Positions 32,102-36,453 of a stretch of DNA of 36,453 nt are shown piece by piece; the first letter of the stretch is position 1; every line of letters begins with the position of its first letter. Position numbers and translations under genes: made by a program. The stretch comes from an uncultured Pelagibacteraceae bacterium (GTDB lineage Bacteria > Pseudomonadota > Alphaproteobacteria > Pelagibacterales > Pelagibacteraceae). The DNA is taken from positions 1 through 36,453 of the forward strand of contig CACKXQ010000008.1 in assembly GCA_902604245.1 (NCBI GenBank), given 5' to 3'. The notes under the pieces are model-generated. The model did not search any database. It was not told where the DNA came from and saw nothing but the letters and a program-made list of their open reading frames with translations.

Positions 32102-32875
32102 ATGATCAATGCAACTGACTCTAAAGGTACATTCTATAAACTAAATCAAAAAGAAGGAATTCCAATAGTATTTATTCATGGTGTAGGTCTTGATCATAAT
32201 ATATGGGATCCACAAATTAATGAATTTGATAATACAGTTTTAATTTATGATATCCTTGGACACGGTAGAACACCTTTAAATAAAGAAAAAATAAGTTTTG
32301 ATGATTTTTCAGATCAAATTATTGATCTTATTGATGAATTAAAATTTAGTAAAATTCACCTTATTGGATTTTCAATAGGCTCTTTGATTGCAAGAAACTT
32401 TGCAACGAGATTTAGTGATAGATTGAAATCCCTAACATTGTTGTGCTCAATATTTAATAGATCTGATAATGAACAGAAGATAGTAAATGAAAGGTTTGAG
32501 CAGACAAAAAAAGATAAAAAACTGACAAAAGACGCACTCAATAGATGGTTTAATAAGGATTTTATTGAGAAAAATCCTCTAATTTCAGATAAAATTTTCT
32601 CAATACTTAACAATAATAATATGGACAACTTTATTAAAATTTACTCGTTGTTTGTAAATCACAAAGATAACGAAAAATTTGAAAATATTAATGTCAAAAC
32701 ACTTGTGATGACTGGAGAAGGTGATGTAGGCTCAACTCCAGAAATGTCTGATAATCTGAGTAAAAAAATTAAAAACTCTGAAGTAAAAATAATACCTGTA
32801 GGCAAACATCTATGTAGTATTGAATGCTCATATGATGTAAATAAAGCAATTAAAGATCATATACAAAATGCCTGA
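32102..32875 (+). CDS. Alpha/beta hydrolase, LLM2 operon
   Basis: A 257-residue alpha/beta hydrolase. The oxyanion loop is FIHGVGLDHNIW (about 24-35), YDILGHGRTP follows, and the nucleophile Ser91 lies in GFSIGS. An acid is likely in T-G-E-G-D-V-G, and the catalytic His236 lies in VGKHLCS. It is similar in layout to the hydrolase at 18434 and to enol-lactonase and RutD-like enzymes. It lies between the DUF1185 gene and an aldehyde dehydrogenase and overlaps the latter by 8 bases. It probably hydrolyses an ester, lactone or carbamate-like product of the LLM or ThDP step, but this is inferred from position. Confidence 0.88.
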   Translation: MINATDSKGTFYKLNQKEGIPIVFIHGVGLDHNIWDPQINEFDNTVLIYDILGHGRTPLNKEKISFDDFSDQIIDLIDELKFSKIHLIGFSIGSLIARNFATRFSDRLKSLTLLCSIFNRSDNEQKIVNERFEQTKKDKKLTKDALNRWFNKDFIEKNPLISDKIFSILNNNNMDNFIKIYSLFVNHKDNEKFENINVKTLVMTGEGDVGSTPEMSDNLSKKIKNSEVKIIPVGKHLCSIECSYDVNKAIKDHIQNA

Positions 32876-34349
32876 ATTAAAAAAATATAAAATGTTTATA
32901 GGGGGACAATGGGTTGACTCTGATACTAAAAAAACTTTTGAAACTTTAAATCCGGAGGATAATAAACCCTGGGCAGTTGTTCCTGAGGCAAGTGCTTCTG
33001 ACGTAGATAAAGCAGTTCAAGCAGCTCAAAAAGCCTTTGAAGGAGATTGGCCTAAAATATTACCACGTGAAAGAGCAAAGTTTCTAAGAGCTATTGGAAA
33101 TAAACTTAGAGATAACGCAGAATTACTTGGAAAAATTGAAACTATAGATACTGGAAAACTTTATAGAGAAACAAATAAACAAGCAAATTATATTGCTGAG
33201 TATTATGATTATTATGCAGGTATGGCAGACAAGGTCGAAGGCACAGTTCTGCCAATAGATAAACCAAATATTCAAGCCATAACTTCAAGAATACCTATTG
33301 GTGTTATCGCTGCGATTGTTCCATGGAATTCTCAAATGTTTTTAACAGCTACAAAACTTGCACCTGCTTTAGCTATGGGAAACACGGTGGTTATTAAATC
33401 ATCAGAACTTGCTCCAGCAGTGATGTTTGAATTTGCAAAACTTATTGAAGAAACTGGTATTCCTAAAGGAGTTGTTAATGTTATTACAGGATTTGGAGAC
33501 CCATGTGGAAAGGCTTTAACTACACATAATTTAGTTGAAAAAGTTGCTTTTACAGGAGGACCTGAAACTGCAAGACATATAATTAGAAATTCAGCAGAAA
33601 ATTTATCAGAAGTAAGCTTAGAACTTGGAGGAAAAAGTCCTGTTGCAGTATTTGATGATGCTCATCAAGAAAATGCTATTAATGGAATTACTGCAGGAAT
33701 ATTTGGAGCTAGCGGACAGAGTTGTATTGCTGGTTCAAGGTTATATCTACAAAAAGGAATTTACGATGAGTTCCTTGATAAACTCACAAAAAGAGCTGAA
33801 AAAATAAAAATTGGCGCTCCTATGGATCCAGATACAGAAATGGGACCTTTAAGTAATTATAAACAATTAGAAATTATTGAAAAAAACATAAAAAAAACCA
33901 CAGAACAAGGTGGAAAAATAAAATGTGGTGGCGAAAGGCATCCATTTTCAAATGAGGGATACTACTTTCCTCCTACAATAATTGAATGTGATAATCATAA
34001 TCTTCCAACAGCAGAAAACGAGCTTTTTGGACCAGTTTTATCAGTTATGAAATTTGATACAGAAAAAGAGGTAATAGAGAAAATGAACGATAATCAATAT
34101 GGATTATCTTCTGGGGTCTATACAAGTGACTTCTCGAGAGGTCTAAGAGTTTCTAATGCAATAAGAGCAGGTATAACATTTGTAAATACTTATCGATTGA
34201 TTTCTCCATCAGCACCTTTTGGTGGTATTAAAGATAGTGGATATGGAAAGGAAGCGGGAATGGACTCAATTAAAGATTATACTAGAGTTAAGACAACTTG
34301 GTATTACACTTCTGATGAACCAACTTTAGATCCTTTCTCTATAAGATAA
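32868..34349 (+). CDS. Aldehyde dehydrogenase, full length
   Basis: A complete 493-residue NAD(P)-dependent aldehyde dehydrogenase. In order: GVIAAIVPWNSQ (cofactor side), VIKSSELAP, FTGGPETAR, ELGGKSP with the general-base Glu near 252, catalytic Cys286 in SGQSCIAGSR, and ENELFGPVLS. The end, SAPFGGIKDSGYGKEAGMDS, is standard and matches the betaine aldehyde dehydrogenase/hydroxymuconic-semialdehyde branch no better than several others. It likely turns the aldehyde made by the preceding enzymes into an acid. Its first 8 bases overlap the hydrolase gene, and the EamA gene starts 3 bases after its stop. It is not a duplicate of the truncated copy at the left edge; the two differ in most positions. 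Confidence 0.95.
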   Translation: MPELKKYKMFIGGQWVDSDTKKTFETLNPEDNKPWAVVPEASASDVDKAVQAAQKAFEGDWPKILPRERAKFLRAIGNKLRDNAELLGKIETIDTGKLYRETNKQANYIAEYYDYYAGMADKVEGTVLPIDKPNIQAITSRIPIGVIAAIVPWNSQMFLTATKLAPALAMGNTVVIKSSELAPAVMFEFAKLIEETGIPKGVVNVITGFGDPCGKALTTHNLVEKVAFTGGPETARHIIRNSAENLSEVSLELGGKSPVAVFDDAHQENAINGITAGIFGASGQSCIAGSRLYLQKGIYDEFLDKLTKRAEKIKIGAPMDPDTEMGPLSNYKQLEIIEKNIKKTTEQGGKIKCGGERHPFSNEGYYFPPTIIECDNHNLPTAENELFGPVLSVMKFDTEKEVIEKMNDNQYGLSSGVYTSDFSRGLRVSNAIRAGITFVNTYRLISPSAPFGGIKDSGYGKEAGMDSIKDYTRVKTTWYYTSDEPTLDPFSIR

Positions 34350-34352
34350 TTT

Positions 34353-35210
34353 TTGTCTGCAAAACATACTTTACTTATTTTATTTGTTGTATTTTTATTA
34401 GGAAGTGCATATCCAACTGGCAAGCTTGGATTAAACGACACTATTCCACCAATTCTTTTTGGCTCATTAAGAATGGCTGTTGTTTTTATTTGTTTAATCC
34501 CATTTTTTAAAATCCAAATAATAGACAAAAAATATATTATTCCCTTAATTGGGTTTTCATTATGTTTTGGTGTTGCAGTAAATATGTTTTTATATTTATC
34601 TATAAATGCATCGAGTATACTTGCGCCAATTACAATAGGGGCTCAACTTTCAATTCCTTTTGGAATTATATTAAGCTCAATATTTTTAAATGAAAAAATA
34701 AGTTATAAAAAATGGATATTAATTATGATATCTTTTTTTGGTATTGTCATACTCGCATTCGATCCAAAAGTACTAGAGGAAATAATAGGGTCACTTCTTA
34801 TTTGCGGTATGGCTTTTTTCTATGGGCTATCCCAAGTATTTTCGAGATATTTAAAAGAATTAGATGTTAAATTTACAAATACTATAATGAGCTTCACAGG
34901 ATTTATAATTTTAATAATATTATCTGCAATATTTGAGGGAAATACATTTCAAACAATAAAAAATATTAGTTTAGGTAGTTGGTTCACAGTTTTATATGCA
35001 GGAGCAATTATTTCTTTGCTTGGACATTTAATGATGTTCTATCTTTATAAATTTTATCCGCTTGATATGGTATTACCATTCTACGCTTTATTCCCTGTAT
35101 TTGGTTTAATACTTACTTTTTTTATTTTTGGAGAAATTCCATCTCTAATAACAGTAATTGGAGGAATAATTGTTATTACTTCAGTGTTTTTTGCTCAAAA
35201 AATGAGATAA
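34353..35210 (+). CDS. EamA/DMT-superfamily membrane transporter
   Basis: A 285-residue, about ten-helix EamA transporter. The first helix reads LLILFVVFLLGSAYPTGKLG. NEKISYKKWILIMISFFGIV closes the first repeat and a second EamA repeat follows with L-L-G-H-L-M-M-F-Y-L-Y-K. The start is TTG at 34353, 3 bases after the aldehyde dehydrogenase stop; it keeps the first helix, and the next Met would remove it. Last gene of the LLM2 operon. It may bring in the substrate or export an end product. A 7-bp hairpin overlaps its stop codon. Confidence 0.87.
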   Translation: MSAKHTLLILFVVFLLGSAYPTGKLGLNDTIPPILFGSLRMAVVFICLIPFFKIQIIDKKYIIPLIGFSLCFGVAVNMFLYLSINASSILAPITIGAQLSIPFGIILSSIFLNEKISYKKWILIMISFFGIVILAFDPKVLEEIIGSLLICGMAFFYGLSQVFSRYLKELDVKFTNTIMSFTGFIILIILSAIFEGNTFQTIKNISLGSWFTVLYAGAIISLLGHLMMFYLYKFYPLDMVLPFYALFPVFGLILTFFIFGEIPSLITVIGGIIVITSVFFAQKMR

Positions 35211-35220
35211 TTTTCTCATT
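35201..35220. repeat. Inverted repeat at the end of the LLM2 operon
   Basis: AATGAGA and TCTCATT pair perfectly over 7 bp around a 6-base loop and include the stop codon of the EamA gene. On the plus strand no T run follows. On the minus strand it is followed by TTTTTT, as for a terminator of leftward transcripts, although no minus-strand gene is near. It may act as an RNA 3'-end stabiliser or weak bidirectional stop. Confidence 0.35.
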
Positions 35221-35246
35221 GAAAATTTAAATCAATAGGATTTAAT
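35219..35246 (+). promoter_or_regulatory. Candidate promoter for the amino-acid-type binding protein
   Basis: TTGAAA (35219-35224) and TTTAAT (35241-35246), 16 bases apart, each match 5 of 6 consensus positions. They would start RNA near 35253. A Shine-Dalgarno AGAGGG (35273-35278) lies 5 bases before the ATG at 35284. The pair fits a highly expressed periplasmic protein starting a new transcription unit. AT-rich background limits confidence. Confidence 0.45.
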
Positions 35247-35283
35247 TTTGTTTATATAAATTGTTAACAATTAGAGGGAACAT

Positions 35284-36453
35284 ATGAAAAAACTAGTATT
35301 AGCGATGTTTGTATTTGTTTCATGCTTTGCAACTAAAGCATATTCAGATGGACATGGCATTAAAATGGGAATTATTTTAGGATTTACAGGTCCTATTGAG
35401 TCCCTAACTCCAGCAATGGCTGCATCTGCAGAGCTTGCATTTAAAGAAGCTTCAGATTCAGGTTCTTTACTTGGAGGAAAGAAAATTTCTGTTGAAAGAG
35501 CAGACTCAACTTGTGTTGACTCAGCTGCTGCAACAGCTGCTGCAGAGGGTTTAATATCTGGTGGCGTAGTAGCAATTATGGGTGCTGATTGTTCTGGAGT
35601 AACCGGAGCTATTGCAACTAACGTTGCTGTTCCAAATGGTGTAGTTATGATTTCACCATCAGCTACTTCTCCAGGATTAACTGATCTTAATGATAATGGA
35701 TATTTCTTTAGAACTGCTCCATCTGACGCGAGAGGTGGTCAAGTATTAGCAGATATAACTAAAGATAGAAAAGTTAAAAGTATTGCAGTTACACACACTA
35801 ACAACGACTACGGTAAAGGTTTGGCAGATGTATATGTTGCAGCTGTTAAAGCTCATGGAATAAACGTAACAGTTGTTACAGCCCACGAAGAAGGTAAAGG
35901 AGACTATGGTGCTGAAGTAGCAACATTAGCAGCAGCAGGTGGTGATGCTTTAGCTGTGTTAGGTTATTTAGACCAAGCTGGTGGAAGTATTATTGATGGT
36001 TCATTAGACTCAGGTGCATTTGACGTATTTGTTTTATCTGATGGAATGATCGGTGACTCTTTGACTGACAGATTTGGAAATGATCTAAACAAATCATTTG
36101 GATCTTTGCCAGGATCAATGGGTAAAGGTGCTACAATATTTAAAGATGTAGCTGGTGGAGCAGGAATTGATTCATCAGGACCTTATACTTCGGAATCTTA
36201 TGATGCTGCAGCTTTGATTGTACTTGCAATGCAAGCTGGTGGAAAAGCTGATAGAGCTACTGTTCAAGCAAATGTAATGTCAGTTGCAAATGCTCCAGGA
36301 GAAAAAATTTATCCAGGAGAATTGAAAAAAGCATTAGATTTACTTGCTAGTGGCAAGGCAGTTAACTACGAAGGAGCGTCTAGTGTTGAGTTTACTGATG
36401 TTGGAGAAGCATCAGGTGCCTTTATTGAAAAAGAAATTAAAGGCGGTAAGTTT
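35284..36453 (+). CDS. Periplasmic binding protein, branched-chain amino acid (LivK/Peripla_BP_6) type, 3'-truncated
   Basis: Start of an ABC-importer binding protein; 390 codons are open to the window edge with no stop, so the C terminus is missing. An N-terminal signal peptide of about 21 residues (MKKLVLAMFVFVSCFATKAYS) precedes DGHGIKMGIILGFTGPIESL, the typical opening of the LivK class. Further marks are IMGADCSGVTGAIATN with an S-x-V-T/S-type ligand loop, VMISPSATSPGLTD, YFFRTAPSD, and SIAVTHTNNDYGKGLAD. Ligands in this class range from leucine and other amino acids to amides and urea, so the ligand is not fixed. It begins 73 bases after the EamA stop with its own promoter-like sequence and good ribosome site. 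Permease and ATPase genes probably follow outside the window. Confidence 0.9.
   Translation, partial: MKKLVLAMFVFVSCFATKAYSDGHGIKMGIILGFTGPIESLTPAMAASAELAFKEASDSGSLLGGKKISVERADSTCVDSAAATAAAEGLISGGVVAIMGADCSGVTGAIATNVAVPNGVVMISPSATSPGLTDLNDNGYFFRTAPSDARGGQVLADITKDRKVKSIAVTHTNNDYGKGLADVYVAAVKAHGINVTVVTAHEEGKGDYGAEVATLAAAGGDALAVLGYLDQAGGSIIDGSLDSGAFDVFVLSDGMIGDSLTDRFGNDLNKSFGSLPGSMGKGATIFKDVAGGAGIDSSGPYTSESYDAAALIVLAMQAGGKADRATVQANVMSVANAPGEKIYPGELKKALDLLASGKAVNYEGASSVEFTDVGEASGAFIEKEIKGGKF

Noticed and set aside
1..36453. CRISPR array, insertion sequence, prophage, tRNA or rRNA gene
   Set aside because: No spaced direct repeats, transposase, integrase or phage genes, and no cloverleaf or rRNA sequence seen on either strand; gaps are too short to hold them.

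Overview
The window is AT-rich (roughly 30% G+C by eye) and packed almost edge to edge. The largest gene-free gap is about 114 bases, so no stretch over 300 bases is unexplained. Genes are often joined by 1-8 base overlaps (TAATG, ATGA, GTGA, TTGA), TTG and GTG starts occur, and there are many transporters and enzymes for methylated osmolytes. This points to a streamlined marine alphaproteobacterium of the SAR11/Pelagibacterales type or a close ecological equivalent. That placement is inferred from style and gene content; no rRNA or tRNA gene is present to confirm it.

Layout. (A) 1-3988, plus: 5'-truncated aldehyde dehydrogenase, VOC protein, homocysteine S-methyltransferase, MsrA, serine hydrolase. 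(B) 8506-3990, minus: iron alcohol dehydrogenase, amidase, EamA transporter, second homocysteine methyltransferase. (C) 8543-9475, plus: lone EamA transporter. (D) 9468-16777: glycine-betaine-type ABC importer with an ATPase on the minus strand, a fused double permease and a binding protein on the plus strand, a strong terminator, a small phosphodiesterase, a minus-strand gamma-butyrobetaine dioxygenase and a second ATPase. (E) 16793-18429, plus: 2OG-Fe(II) oxygenase and SDR. (F) 22113-18434, minus: BKACE enzyme, carnitine dehydrogenase-like protein, LLM flavoenzyme, alpha/beta hydrolase. (G) 22149-28547, plus: class II aldolase, CitE-like lyase, thioesterase, TauD-like oxygenase, GMC oxidoreductase, EamA transporter, IPNS-like oxygenase. 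(H) 28649-35210, plus: a second LLM flavoenzyme behind a possibly structured leader, then a ThDP enzyme, DUF1185 protein, alpha/beta hydrolase, aldehyde dehydrogenase and EamA transporter. (I) 35284 to the right edge: start of a branched-chain-amino-acid-type binding protein.

How it may work together. The centre reads as a complete gamma-butyrobetaine/carnitine route. Uptake is by the ABC importer, hydroxylation to L-carnitine by the BBOX-like enzyme, and oxidation to 3-dehydrocarnitine by the 3HCDH-like enzyme. BKACE then cleaves with acetyl-CoA to betainyl-CoA plus acetoacetate, and the hotdog thioesterase releases glycine betaine. Two homocysteine methyltransferases nearby could pass a betaine methyl group to methionine, and MsrA sits beside one of them. 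The route is inferred from families and neighbourhood. Operon H is a coherent catabolic set whose substrate I cannot name and is the best candidate here for an undescribed pathway.
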